Assembly: GCA_024636295.1 (NCBI GenBank)
Contig: JAGXHI010000039.1
Location: 1-64,000, forward strand
Direction of reading: 5' to 3'
Length of the DNA stretch: 64,000 bases
From: Desulfuromonadales bacterium
GTDB lineage: Bacteria > Desulfobacterota > Desulfuromonadia > Desulfuromonadales > JAGXHI01
The translations under genes were made by a program, and so were the position numbers. How positions within the stretch are numbered: the stretch's first letter is position 1; each line of letters starts with the position of its first letter. The notes below the pieces were generated by a model that was not told the origin of the DNA, did no database searches, and worked only from the letters and a program-made list of their open reading frames with translations. Positions 1 through 7,669 of the stretch are shown here, piece after piece.

Positions 1-2
1 CC

Positions 3-1943
3 ACAGCCCTGATCCCCGAACAAACCCTCCCGCTGGAGCGCTGGTTCTCGCCCCGTCTTCGCGCGCGCCTCTCCGGCCGCACCCTGGCGCTGGAGGTCCC
101 CCGGCCGCTGCGGCATGTGCTTCGGGTTCCGCGCAAGATCCCGGTCAGCGAGCACGCCGAAAAACACCGGGTGGTCACCGGCATCGACGCCACCCCCGGG
201 CCCTGGCGCCCCGAACTGGTCCCCCACGCCAAAAAGCCCATGGACACTTACGGGCTTCCCTGGGTCGAAGAGGTCTGGATCTGCGCCGTGGAGCGGGCCG
301 CCAAAACCCAGATCACCCTCAACTGCATGAACTGGGCGATCGACTGCGACCCCGGCAACATCTTTTGCCTCAGCCCGACCGAACTCGATTCCGGCAAGAT
401 CGTCGGGCGCAAGATCATCCCCATGCTGCAGGCCTCCGCGCGGACCTCCCGGTATCTTTCCCACCGGCAGGACGACACCGGAAAGACGATGATCACCCTG
501 AACAACGGCGTCACCGTCTTTCCCGCCCACGCCAACAGCGCAAGCTCCATGGCCGCCTTCTACGGAAAGCACTGCTTCGGCGAAGAGGTCGACAAGTATC
601 CGCCCCGCACCGGAAAAGAAGCCGATCCCATCACCCTAATCCGGAAAAGGGGGCGCGACAAACGCGGCTCGAAGCGCCTCTTCTCCTCCACTCCGGCGCA
701 GAAGTTCATCTGGAAGGGCGTGCAGGAATGCCACCAGCTCTGGGAATATGAGCTGCTCTGTCCCTCCTGCGGAAAACACTTTCTCCCCGGCCGCGATCAC
801 GTCGTCATCGACCAGGACGCCACCGTCGAGAGCGTCGAGCGGGGCGAATCAAGCATCCACCTCGTCTGCGGGCACGAGGGCTGCGGCGAGCTGATGGGCG
901 AATCCGAACGCGCCGCCGCCTACCGCTGGGGCCGCTGGGTCGCCACCAAAGGCGCCGACCTCACCCGCCCCAAGAAAGTCGGCTTCCACCTGCCCGCCTG
1001 GGGCCTGCCCGCCGTGCCTCTGGCGGAGATCGGCGCGGCGATCCTCCGGGCGCAAACCGGCGACCTCGGCGCCAAGATCGCCATGGCCAACGGCTACGCC
1101 GCCACCGACTACGAAGAGAACCTCTCCGAGCGCAAGGAAGATCAGATTCTCCTCCTGCGCGACGAGCGCCCCGAGGGCATCGTGCCCACCTGGACCGACG
1201 CGCTGACTCTTCAGGCCGACACCCAGGATGACGGGTTCTGGTACACCGTTCGCGCCTGGCGCTACGGCGGCGCCCTCGAATCGGCCCTGGTGAAAAAAGG
1301 CTTCGTCCAGACTCTCGAGACCCTTGAAGAGATTATCTTCAAGACCGACTGGCTCGATGCCGAAGCCAAGGCCCACCGCATCGGAGCGGCCATCATCGAC
1401 ACCGGCGGACACCGCGCCGCCGAGGTCTACGAGTGGTGCCGCCGCACCGGCGTCTTTGCCGCCAAGGGCGCCAGCGGCCGCAAGACCCAGCCCGTCACCA
1501 CCAGCAAAATGGAATTTTTCCCGGGGACGAACAAAGCCATTCCCGGCGGACTCATCCTCTACAACCTCGATGTGCACTACGCCAAGGACGCCCTGGCCGT
1601 CAAGCTGCAGACCGATCCCGCCGTCTGGCATCTGCACAGCGGATACACCGCCGAACAGCTCGATTACCTGGCCAGGCATCCCGGCGAGAAGCTCGCCCAT
1701 AACCTCGAAGTCTACGCCCGCCACTTCTGCGCCGAAGGCCGCGACGAAAAGAAGATGTGGCAAAACCCGAAGAACAAGGCCAACCACCTGTGGGACTGCG
1801 AAGTCTACGGCCTCGCCCTGGCGATGTACTTGAGGTTTCAGCACCGAAAAAGCGAAAAAGAAAAGAAAGAAGAGCCCAAACCGCCGCCAGCCGCCGCATC
1901 CTCCGGACGGCTGCCCAGCTGGTTCGTGAATCGCGGGCGCTGA
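3..1943 (+). CDS. Phage terminase large subunit, GpA family (5' end outside window)
   Basis: Large terminase: the ATPase/nuclease that cuts concatemeric phage DNA and drives it into the prohead. The frame is open from base 3 with no convincing start, so the N-terminus lies upstream of the window. About 645 codons are visible. The GpA-family signs are an N-terminal ATPase region with a degenerate Walker A-like stretch (ERAAKTQ), an internal zinc-binding segment (CPSCG followed by CGHEGCGE), and a C-terminal nuclease region with the acidic motif IDTGGH and HLWDCEVY near the end. The C-terminal tail is charged and proline-rich. A lambda-type head module follows about 5.5 kb downstream, which fits this role. 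The small terminase is presumably just upstream, outside the window. Confidence 0.93.
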   Translation, partial: TALIPEQTLPLERWFSPRLRARLSGRTLALEVPRPLRHVLRVPRKIPVSEHAEKHRVVTGIDATPGPWRPELVPHAKKPMDTYGLPWVEEVWICAVERAAKTQITLNCMNWAIDCDPGNIFCLSPTELDSGKIVGRKIIPMLQASARTSRYLSHRQDDTGKTMITLNNGVTVFPAHANSASSMAAFYGKHCFGEEVDKYPPRTGKEADPITLIRKRGRDKRGSKRLFSSTPAQKFIWKGVQECHQLWEYELLCPSCGKHFLPGRDHVVIDQDATVESVERGESSIHLVCGHEGCGELMGESERAAAYRWGRWVATKGADLTRPKKVGFHLPAWGLPAVPLAEIGAAILRAQTGDLGAKIAMANGYAATDYEENLSERKEDQILLLRDERPEGIVPTWTDALTLQADTQDDGFWYTVRAWRYGGALESALVKKGFVQTLETLEEIIFKTDWLDAEAKAHRIGAAIIDTGGHRAAEVYEWCRRTGVFAAKGASGRKTQPVTTSKMEFFPGTNKAIPGGLILYNLDVHYAKDALAVKLQTDPAVWHLHSGYTAEQLDYLARHPGEKLAHNLEVYARHFCAEGRDEKKMWQNPKNKANHLWDCEVYGLALAMYLRFQHRKSEKEKKEEPKPPPAAASSGRLPSWFVNRGR

Positions 1944-2027
1944 AGCTCGCGGCGCGCCATTGAATTTTTTTCATCGCCCGGGCCCGCCTCCGCGCGAGAC
2001 GGCCTTTCAAGGAAGGGAGCTTTCATC

Positions 2028-2237
2028 ATGTCGAACCCCCGCATCTTCAAGCCGCCCGCGCTGCTCACCGCCAAACAGGTCGCGCAGCGCCTCGGCTGCT
2101 CGCGCCGCCACGTCTACAACATCATCGCCGCCGGCGGAATGAAAACCTCCCGCATCGGCGATACCCGCGGCCTGCGGATTGCCGCCGACGAGCTCGAAGG
2201 CTTCCTCGAGCGCCGCCGGGTCGATCCCCATGTCTGA
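2028..2237 (+). CDS. Small excisionase-like helix-turn-helix DNA-binding protein
   Basis: A 69-residue protein of the MerR-like excisionase type (HTH_17). The run LLTAKQVAQRLGCSRRHVYN is the expected winged-helix recognition segment, followed by GLRIAADELEGFLERRR, the usual closing wing. The start ATG has a good Shine-Dalgarno (AAGGAAGGGAG) about 8 bases upstream. Such proteins act as recombination directionality factors or small transcriptional regulators in prophages. Its place right after the large terminase is unusual for an excisionase, so a regulatory role is at least as likely. The roughly 250 bases downstream are AT-rich and hold no gene. Confidence 0.8.
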   Translation: MSNPRIFKPPALLTAKQVAQRLGCSRRHVYNIIAAGGMKTSRIGDTRGLRIAADELEGFLERRRVDPHV

Positions 2238-2492
2238 CGCGGTGCGGCGGCTTGGAGCGCCATGCGCTATAAACTACCGAAAAGACTAAACTTTTAAATC
2301 CGCATTCATGGTCCGTGCTTTTTTCTGAAAAGGCGGCCCAACATAAGCAAAAAAGCAAAAGAAAACAAATATTTACAGAGTCGATACAACGCGTTTACTT
2401 GGCGAAGGGCAAACCTTCCCCTTCTCCTCAAGGCAAAGACCGCTCACAAGACGAATTTCGCAGCCGCTTTTTCAGGCAGAGAGGAAAAAACG

Positions 2493-3032
2493 ATGAAAAT
2501 CAAACAAATTTCACTTTTCGACATTCGACCGGCGGATTACAACCCCCGCAAGATCGCCCCCGAGGCGCTGTAACGGCTCATCCGCAATATCGAGGAATTC
2601 GGCCTGGTCGATCCGCTCATCGTCAATAAGGACATGACCCTCATCGGCGGCCATCAGCGCCTGAAAGCCTTGAACTCTCTCGGGTGGAAAACGGCCCCCT
2701 GCGTCGTTCTCGATCTGTCCAAGGATAAAGAGCGCCTGCTCAATATCGCCATGAACAAGATCGGAGGCGAGTTCGACAAGGGCCGTCTCAAGGACCTGCT
2801 TCTCGATCTGGACGATTCCGGAGCGGATCTCTCCCTCGCCGGACTGGAGGATGTCGAACTCGAGAAACTTCTCCTGCCCCCGGAGCCCGCCGAAATCAAG
2901 ACATGGAACCTCGAAGAGACGTACGAGCCCTTCTGGATCACCATCCGCGGCCCCCTCGAATCCCTGCCCGACATCAAAAAAGCGCTCTCCGCCGCCGATC
3001 TCGGCGCGTGCAGGGTGGAGGCTTCGGCATGA
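2493..3032 (+). pseudogene. ParB/Srx-fold nuclease-domain protein interrupted by an in-frame TAA
   Basis: Translation from ATG 2493 (Shine-Dalgarno GAGGAAA just upstream) gives a ParB N-terminal domain start, with the ISLFDIRPADYNPRKI element. TAA at 2571-2573 stops it after 26 codons. The same frame then stays open to 3032 and continues the domain: LIRNIEEFGLVDPLIVNK, then GGHQRLKALNSLG, the GxxR-like box of ParB/Spo0J domains. The stop falls between two conserved parts, so this looks like one point nonsense mutation in a gene of about 179 codons. Re-initiation at ATG 2634 could give a 132-residue fragment, but without the first half of the fold. Phage ParB-domain proteins are often paired with DNA methyltransferases, and a methyltransferase-like gene overlaps its end by ATGA. 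Confidence 0.8.
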
Positions 3033-3622
3033 GTTCCAAGGCCTGGCAAAGCGCCGACAATACCGATCGAGGCGAAAAAATCGCCATCCGCAAGCGCCTT
3101 CTTGCGCAGATCGACGCCCCATCCGTTCTGGAATGCTACGCCGGAGACGGCGCCATCTGGCGCGAATGCTACCAGGGCCTGCCTTGCCTCGGCCTCGATC
3201 TCAAGCCGATCCGCGACGGCCGCACCCTTCTTCAGGTCGACAACCGCAAGTTTCTGCGCAGCGCCGACCTTTGCCGGTTCAATGTCTTCGACCTCGACGC
3301 CTACGGCTCGCCCTGGCATCAGTGGCTCATCCTGCTTCACCGCCGCCCTTTCGCGGCCGGCGAAAAGGTCGCGGTCTTTCTCACCGACGGTCTCGATTTC
3401 AAGATGCGCATGAGCAGCATTCCCCAGGGACTGCGCCCCTATCTCGGCATCCCAGCCGGCATGGACATCCCCTGCCTGCACGCCCACCACGATTTCATCA
3501 ACGCCCTCGTGGTCGCACGCTCCACCCGCGCCGCCGGCCTGGATATCCTCGAGGCCCGCGAAGCGCAAAACCCGCGCGGAAACATGCGGTATTACGGTTT
3601 GATATTAAAAAAAGTGTTGTAA
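3029..3622 (+). CDS. Class I SAM-dependent methyltransferase-fold protein
   Basis: A 197-residue protein starting at ATG 3029, inside an ATGA overlap with the end of the ParB-like gene, so the two are translationally coupled. VLECYAGDGAIW has the form of SAM-binding motif I (usually hydrophobic-DxGxGxG). GLDLKPI fits motif II. FNVFDLDAYGSPW is in the position and shape of motif IV (D-P-x-G-S-P in Trm1-like enzymes). I infer a nucleic acid modifying role from the ParB neighbour; the substrate cannot be read from sequence. The -35 element of the next promoter overlaps its stop codon. Confidence 0.65.
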   Translation: MSSKAWQSADNTDRGEKIAIRKRLLAQIDAPSVLECYAGDGAIWRECYQGLPCLGLDLKPIRDGRTLLQVDNRKFLRSADLCRFNVFDLDAYGSPWHQWLILLHRRPFAAGEKVAVFLTDGLDFKMRMSSIPQGLRPYLGIPAGMDIPCLHAHHDFINALVVARSTRAAGLDILEAREAQNPRGNMRYYGLILKKVL

Positions 3623-3644
3623 TTCCGGATAGTTGTGATATTAT
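3617..3644 (+). promoter_or_regulatory. Sigma70-type promoter of accessory cassette A
   Basis: TTGTAA (3617-3622), a 16-base spacer and TATTAT (3639-3644). The surroundings are AT-rich, unlike the GC-rich flanking genes. The geometry and the TGATATTAT extended -10 are the same as in the promoter at 5173-5200. It sits directly before the structured leader of the gene at 3723. Confidence 0.6.
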
Positions 3645-3657
3645 ATAAACAACTTCG

Positions 3658-3717
3658 GGGGCAATCAGGCCCCACCTGATCCGCCATCCGTCCCAGGACG
3701 GAAAGAGCGAAAGGAGA
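3658..3717 (+). promoter_or_regulatory. Structured 5' leader, copy A (two hairpins plus Shine-Dalgarno)
   Basis: Hairpin P1 pairs GGGGC (3658-3662) with GCCCC (3669-3673) around a 6-base loop. A 14-base single strand follows, ACCTGATCCGCCAT (3674-3687). Hairpin P2 pairs CCGTCC (3688-3693) with GGACGG (3696-3701). Then comes AAAGAGCGAAAGGAGA (3702-3717), which holds the Shine-Dalgarno. The two single-stranded segments recur base for base in the leader at 5212-5268, while the stems differ and still pair. TGATCC could pair with the GGA of the Shine-Dalgarno, so translational control is possible. I do not recognise it as a named riboswitch. Confidence 0.65.
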
Positions 3718-3722
3718 ACATC

Positions 3723-4130
3723 ATGGCCGCACTCAAAAAGATCAACCAGCCCGCCCGCAAGATCATGGATATCCTCACCCTCGACCTGCGCCATCCTGGC
3801 GATCACAAGAAGATCGACAATACCGAAAAAACCTTCATCCCCGTCACCGTCGAGTGTATCGACCTGTGCGCCTCGGGTACGATCTTCTCGGTCTGCCATT
3901 ACGGCGAGCAAAACGGCGACCTGATGCGCGACCCCGAAATCACCTTTCTTCGCGACGAGCGCGGCGATTACTACCCCTTGAGCTTTCAGAACGACTATCT
4001 CGGCATCCATCGCGAATCGGTTCTTTTCTCGGACGGCAAGCCCTCCAGGTTCTACCCCTCCATCCAGAGGGACCAGGCCGTTTTCGTCGGCGCCTGGATG
4101 CGCAACATCAAGCAGCAGCAGGGCCTTTAA
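3723..4130 (+). CDS. Phage accessory protein, DUF6908-like
   Basis: A 135-residue soluble protein of unknown function. The stretch VCHYGEQNGDLMRDPEITF and the later YYPLSFQNDYLG resemble DUF6908-type proteins of phages and conjugative elements; that assignment is from memory of the family. It has no catalytic motif I can name, no signal peptide and no membrane segment. It has its own promoter and shares a structured leader with the gene at 5275, which suggests coordinate expression apart from the late morphogenesis genes. Confidence 0.7.
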   Translation: MAALKKINQPARKIMDILTLDLRHPGDHKKIDNTEKTFIPVTVECIDLCASGTIFSVCHYGEQNGDLMRDPEITFLRDERGDYYPLSFQNDYLGIHRESVLFSDGKPSRFYPSIQRDQAVFVGAWMRNIKQQQGL

Positions 4131-4213
4131 TCATCCACGGGGGCCGCGCATCCGAACAACGCGGAAAGAGACATCCGTCCCGCAGGTCCCATCACCCCAA
4201 AGGAGGAAAAACC

Positions 4214-4939
4214 ATGCCCATCATCTACCCGCCCACCGGAAAAGCCCGCGAATACTGCGATCTCGCCGCCAACCTCTACAGCGGCTGCGCGCACGGCTGC
4301 CGCTACTGCTACGCCCCGGCGGCCCTTCGCCGCAAACCCGAAGCCTTTCGGCAGGCCGCCCCGCGCAAGGACGTGATCCGCCAGATCGAAAAAGAGGCCC
4401 CCTCCTACGCCGGGCGGGAGGTTCACCTCTGCTTCACCTGCGACCCCTACCAGGAGATCGAGCGCGAGCACCGCCTCACCCGCGCCACCCTGGAGATCTT
4501 CACCCGTCACGGCGTGCGCGCCCGCGTCCTCACCAAGGGCGGCGTCCGCTGCCTGGAGGATATCGACCGGCTCAAGCAAAACCGCGCCATCGTCGGCGCC
4601 ACCCTCACCTTCCTGTCCGCAGAGGACTCCCTCGCCTGGGAGCCCGCCGCCGCCCCGCCCGCCGAGCGCCTGCGCGCCCTGGCCGATCTCCGCCGCGCCG
4701 GCGTCGAGACCTGGGCCAGCCTCGAGCCCGTCATCGACCCCGTCCAGAGCCTCGCCATCATCCGGCGCTATCACGGCTTTATCGACACCTTCAAGGTCGG
4801 CAAGTGGAACCACGCCAAGGACGCCGCCGCCATCGACTGGGAGAAGTTCGCCCGGCAGGCCGTGGAGCTGCTCGACTCCCTCGGCGCCCGCTACTACATC
4901 AAGGACGATCTCAGAAAACATCTCGAAGGGAGGGGCTAG
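4214..4939 (+). CDS. Radical SAM protein, spore photoproduct lyase-like
   Basis: A 241-residue protein. ATG 4214 is chosen because AGGAGG lies 8 bases upstream and the known fold begins there; the frame stays open further 5' without family similarity. The CAHGCRYCY segment is the CxxxCxxC motif that binds the radical SAM 4Fe-4S cluster, followed by FTCDPYQEIE and VLTKGG, as in the SplB-like group of radical SAM proteins. SplB itself repairs a DNA photoproduct, but many relatives are uncharacterised and the substrate here is unknown. It lies between the two leader-controlled accessory genes. A radical SAM enzyme is unusual cargo for a lambda-like prophage. Confidence 0.85.
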   Translation: MPIIYPPTGKAREYCDLAANLYSGCAHGCRYCYAPAALRRKPEAFRQAAPRKDVIRQIEKEAPSYAGREVHLCFTCDPYQEIEREHRLTRATLEIFTRHGVRARVLTKGGVRCLEDIDRLKQNRAIVGATLTFLSAEDSLAWEPAAAPPAERLRALADLRRAGVETWASLEPVIDPVQSLAIIRRYHGFIDTFKVGKWNHAKDAAAIDWEKFARQAVELLDSLGARYYIKDDLRKHLEGRG

Positions 4940-4940
4940 A

Positions 4941-5144
4941 ATGAGGGCCCTGCACCCGAGAAGATTCAAGACGCCCGAGGGCCGAACGGTATCCATCCGG
5001 ACCATGGCGAAGGCTTTGCGCGCGATCAGGCAAAACCCGGACGCAGAATACCCCGGATGGAATTGGTTTCCTACGCCCGGCCGAATGATCGTAAGCGAGT
5101 TTCGGCGCGGCTTGCACGACCGCATTAACCGCCGATATTGCTGA
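4941..5144 (+). CDS. Small hypothetical phage protein
   Basis: A 67-residue basic protein whose ATG follows the radical SAM stop by one base (TAGAATG). This suggests translational coupling and is the main reason to accept it. The sequence is rich in Arg and aromatic residues (YPGWNWFPTPGR) and has no recognisable domain. Confidence 0.5.
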   Translation: MRALHPRRFKTPEGRTVSIRTMAKALRAIRQNPDAEYPGWNWFPTPGRMIVSEFRRGLHDRINRRYC

Positions 5145-5172
5145 TTTCTTCGGAATTTCTTTCGTTTTTCCG

Positions 5173-5200
5173 TTGACATCATACCCAGGTATGATATTAT
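5173..5200 (+). promoter_or_regulatory. Sigma70 promoter of cassette B with a palindromic operator in its spacer
   Basis: TTGACA (5173-5178) is a perfect -35 box and TATTAT (5195-5200) the -10 box. The 16-base spacer (5179-5194) is wholly a dyad: TCATACC, CA, GGTATGA, with both 7-base arms perfect. A repressor bound there would block RNA polymerase. The promoter of cassette A has the same -10 and spacing but not this dyad, so the two could be controlled differently. Confidence 0.75.
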
Positions 5201-5211
5201 TACAATCAACA

Positions 5212-5268
5212 GGGGGCGATAAAGCCCCCACCTGATCCGCCATCCCGAAGGGAAAGAGCGAAAGGAGA
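5212..5268 (+). promoter_or_regulatory. Structured 5' leader, copy B
   Basis: P1 pairs GGGGGC (5212-5217) with GCCCCC (5224-5229), with a 6-base loop as in copy A. ACCTGATCCGCCAT (5230-5243) is identical to copy A. P2 is shorter here: CCC (5244-5246), loop GAA, GGG (5250-5252). AAAGAGCGAAAGGAGA (5253-5268) is again identical. Stems vary with pairing kept while joining strands stay fixed, as expected of a selected RNA structure. Confidence 0.65.
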
Positions 5269-5274
5269 CCCACC

Positions 5275-6042
5275 ATGACCGCACAGACCACCCTGACTCG
5301 CAGCAGCTACGGAGAAATCCTCGTTTCCAGCACGACCAGCACAGAGCACCGCATCCTGATTTCCAATGCATGGCACCTGGTCAAAAAAGCCGCCAAAAAA
5401 CTGCCCGACGCCCACGACACCCTCAAGCGCGACCGCAAGGGTCGCTGGGACGGCGAAGCCCTCCACCACGAACTTTTCGACATCACCCCGACCGGCTCCA
5501 AGGTCCTGCTCTGCTGCCGCCAGGTCGAGGGTAGCAAGTACGGCGTCAAGACCCTCTCTAAAACCTACTACCTGCTCACCCGTCACGGCCGGGGCGTCAA
5601 GGTGGCCGAAGCCAACAAAGCCGTCGCAGCCAAAGCCGCCAAAGCCGCAGGGCAGGTCATTGGCTATGCCATCGAGGTCATCGAAGGCAAAAGCCGTCTC
5701 AAGGTCAAGGGGCAACAACCCCGCCACGGTTATAAGGCAATCACCCTCGATGAGTCCGGCAACCCGGTCTCCGTATGGGACGGCTCCTCGTGGACTCTCG
5801 GCAAGACCCGCACCGAAAAAGCGACCGACGATCACACCGGCGGGTTTTATTACTACCGCACGCTCGATGAAGTTCTCGCCTCGGCCCACCAGGGCGATAT
5901 CTTCGGCGGCGCCCGCGAGCATCACGATCTGGTCATCGCCCGAGTGGAAGTCTCCGGCCGCGAGATCGGACCCTGCTCCAGCGGGAAACGTTGCGTCACG
6001 CGCATCAAACCCCTGGAGATCGTCGCCAGTGTCACCGTCTAA
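5275..6042 (+). CDS. Hypothetical phage protein of accessory cassette B
   Basis: A 255-residue soluble protein I do not recognise. An Ala/Lys-rich segment (about residues 103-123, with repeated AKAA) looks like a flexible linker between an N-terminal part (ILISNAWHLVKKAAKKL, CCRQVEGSKYGVKTL) and a C-terminal part with FYYYRTLDEVLASAHQGD. It has no signal peptide or membrane segment. It is the only gene behind the palindrome-containing promoter and the second leader copy. A strong GC hairpin follows the stop. Confidence 0.6.
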   Translation: MTAQTTLTRSSYGEILVSSTTSTEHRILISNAWHLVKKAAKKLPDAHDTLKRDRKGRWDGEALHHELFDITPTGSKVLLCCRQVEGSKYGVKTLSKTYYLLTRHGRGVKVAEANKAVAAKAAKAAGQVIGYAIEVIEGKSRLKVKGQQPRHGYKAITLDESGNPVSVWDGSSWTLGKTRTEKATDDHTGGFYYYRTLDEVLASAHQGDIFGGAREHHDLVIARVEVSGREIGPCSSGKRCVTRIKPLEIVASVTV

Positions 6043-6049
6043 AACGAAT

Positions 6050-6074
6050 CCCGGGGCCGCGACCCGGCCCCGGG
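6050..6074 (+). terminator. GC-rich hairpin after cassette B
   Basis: CCCGGGGCCG (6050-6059) pairs perfectly with CGGCCCCGGG (6065-6074) around CGACC. There is no clear T run, so it may be a weak terminator or an mRNA 3' stabiliser. Confidence 0.45.
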
Positions 6075-6090
6075 GTTAAGAGAAGAGACA

Positions 6091-6474
6091 ATGTCCGGAA
6101 AGTCGAATGACAAACAGCGGGAATATAAGCGCCGCTGGCAACAAATGAATCCTGAACGCCAGAAAGAGCACTACCGCCGATGGAAAGAAAAATTTCCCGA
6201 AAAGGTCAGGGCTCTGGCCGCGGCGTGGCAAAAGAAAAATCCGGACAAAGTCCGCGAATACAGCCTCAGGTACTACCGGAAAAACCGGAACAAATACCTG
6301 GCGGAGCGAAGAGCCAAAGGTATACAACCCCGGCCCCGACAACGTCTTACCTCGGAGGAAAAACAACAGAAGCTCCGCGAGTATAACCGCGCCTACTCCC
6401 ATTACCGACGAAAGGGCAACAGCGCCCCTCTCGAAGATTGGCGCCGCAAATGGCACCCCAACCAGGAGGATTAA
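6091..6474 (+). CDS. Basic repeat-containing phage protein
   Basis: A 127-residue, strongly basic protein. Its first 70 residues are built from degenerate units of about 15 residues around a Y/W-R-x-W core and N-P-E/D (MNPERQKEHYRRW, KFPEKVRALAAAW, KNPDKVREYSLRYY). Similar repeats occur ahead of the nuclease domain in some phage HNH proteins, but no HNH residues are present here. DNA or RNA binding is plausible from charge alone. The next gene starts 3 bases after its stop. Confidence 0.6.
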   Translation: MSGKSNDKQREYKRRWQQMNPERQKEHYRRWKEKFPEKVRALAAAWQKKNPDKVREYSLRYYRKNRNKYLAERRAKGIQPRPRQRLTSEEKQQKLREYNRAYSHYRRKGNSAPLEDWRRKWHPNQED

Positions 6475-6476
6475 CC

Positions 6477-6917
6477 ATGTCCAGCCGAAAAACCATCTAC
6501 CTCACCGCCGAGGCCCTCGAGGCCATCGGCCCGATCGACGACGACGAATCCCTGTCGGGGCGCATCGCCACCACGCTGATCCGCTACGACCACATCCGCC
6601 TGGACGTTTGCCCCGAGCTCACCGAAAAAGAATGGCTCGCCATCTGCGACGCCAACAACAGCAGCTGGCTCCAGGCCGAGGCCGGGGAAAACGACCCCGC
6701 CCGCTTCGCCTGGATGAACGTGGCCGACGCCGAAGAGCTCGACGACAAGTGGGCCGTCGACCGTCTCGATCTCGCCCGCCGCATGAAAGCCATGCCCTAC
6801 CCCGAGCAGTGCAGCATCATCGAGGTTATCGCCCGCTTCTGGAAAAACTCCAGCCACCAGGAAGGCGTCACCTACGCCGAACTGCTCCGCCAGGCCGGGG
6901 CGAAGATCGAGGAATAG
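6477..6917 (+). CDS. Hypothetical phage protein
   Basis: A 146-residue acidic protein. ATG 6477 is preceded by AGGAGG at 7 bases and sits just after the basic protein's stop. The frame extends further 5' but only through the neighbour's coding region. It has no recognisable domain, signal or membrane segment. The sequence is predicted mainly helical, with Trp-rich stretches (SSWLQAE, FAWMNVADAEELDDKW). Confidence 0.6.
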   Translation: MSSRKTIYLTAEALEAIGPIDDDESLSGRIATTLIRYDHIRLDVCPELTEKEWLAICDANNSSWLQAEAGENDPARFAWMNVADAEELDDKWAVDRLDLARRMKAMPYPEQCSIIEVIARFWKNSSHQEGVTYAELLRQAGAKIEE

Positions 6918-6979
6918 GAGGACGAATATTACTTAAAGAGATGCTTGAGGCTGAAAACACTGACACCGGGAGATGACCC

Positions 6980-7333
6980 ATGGAAAAACAGACGTACGAA
7001 TCACGGACGGTCGTGGAAGAGATGCTGACAGGCATGACCCTGCCCGCAACCAACATCGCCGCCGAGGTGGGGCTGATTGTTTGGGAGCCCGTCGGCGAGA
7101 GCGAATACCCCACCGAGGCAAAATTCGTGAAGGAAAAATGGGAAGACTATGTTGAAGCCTGTCGGAAAGCGGGCCTCTCCGCCGGCGAGATCGGACGCAT
7201 AGAGATGGTAGCTGTGGACAGATACAAGCGACTGGCAGGCGCTCATATCGCCGATGCCGACAAGTGCCCCGCGTGCGGGAAGCGAGACTGCGGCTGGGGC
7301 TGGACAAAAACCCCTTTCCCCATATTGCCTTAG
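6980..7333 (+). CDS. Hypothetical phage protein with C-terminal Cys cluster
   Basis: A 117-residue protein. The C-terminus carries CPACGKRDC, a partial zinc-knuckle-like cluster followed by an aromatic tail (GWGWTKTPF). Other parts look like a small helical domain (FVKEKWEDYVEACRKAGLSAGEIGRI). Function unknown. It is the last gene before an 11-bp hairpin and the head module. Confidence 0.55.
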   Translation: MEKQTYESRTVVEEMLTGMTLPATNIAAEVGLIVWEPVGESEYPTEAKFVKEKWEDYVEACRKAGLSAGEIGRIEMVAVDRYKRLAGAHIADADKCPACGKRDCGWGWTKTPFPILP

Positions 7334-7361
7334 AAAACCCCCCGCCGTTCTAATTTTGTGT

Positions 7362-7388
7362 GCACCATGCGCATGGAGCGCATGGTGC
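7362..7388 (+). terminator. 11-bp perfect hairpin before the head module
   Basis: GCACCATGCGC (7362-7372) pairs with GCGCATGGTGC (7378-7388) around ATGGA. It lies 38 bases before the first head gene and is not followed by a T run, so it may be an mRNA processing or attenuation site rather than a standard terminator. The core also reads as three 9-base direct repeats beginning GCGCATG. Confidence 0.45.
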
Positions 7389-7426
7389 GCATGACAATTC
7401 CATAAATCCCGCACACAATCGGGGGC

Positions 7427-7669
7427 ATGACTCTTACCCCCTTATTCACCGCCGCTGAACTCACCGCGCAGATCGCCGCGTACAAGCAGGCGCTTCTCGA
7501 TCTGGCCGCCGGTAAGGCCGCCACCGTCGACACGGGAGGCGTCCGCCGCTCGTTCGAGGCGCACGAGACCGACAAGGTTTTGGGCGTGCTCGAATTTCTC
7601 CAGAACCAGCGCGCCGCCCTCGAGCTCGGCTCCGGCCCCCAGGTCCTCACCGGGAGGCCCCGCCGATGA
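7427..7669 (+). CDS. Head-tail joining protein, gpW/DUF6148-like
   Basis: An 80-residue protein with FTAAELTAQIAAYKQALLDLAAG followed by SFEAHETDKVLGVLEFLQNQRAAL, the pattern of the small gpW-type/DUF6148 connector proteins that sit between terminase and portal genes in lambda-like phages. It overlaps the portal gene by ATGA. It is expected to sit under the portal ring in the finished head. Confidence 0.75.
   Translation: MTLTPLFTAAELTAQIAAYKQALLDLAAGKAATVDTGGVRRSFEAHETDKVLGVLEFLQNQRAALELGSGPQVLTGRPRR

Noticed and set aside
849..1844. Long open frame antisense to the terminase
   Set aside because: Mirror frame of a GC-rich gene; no start context and no family similarity. Similar long antisense frames over the protease/portal, the large tail protein and the ALDH-ADH gene were rejected for the same reason.
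4127..5371. 414-codon frame antisense to the radical SAM gene
   Set aside because: Crosses two + strand promoters and leaders and shows shadow composition; radical SAM motifs are on the + strand.
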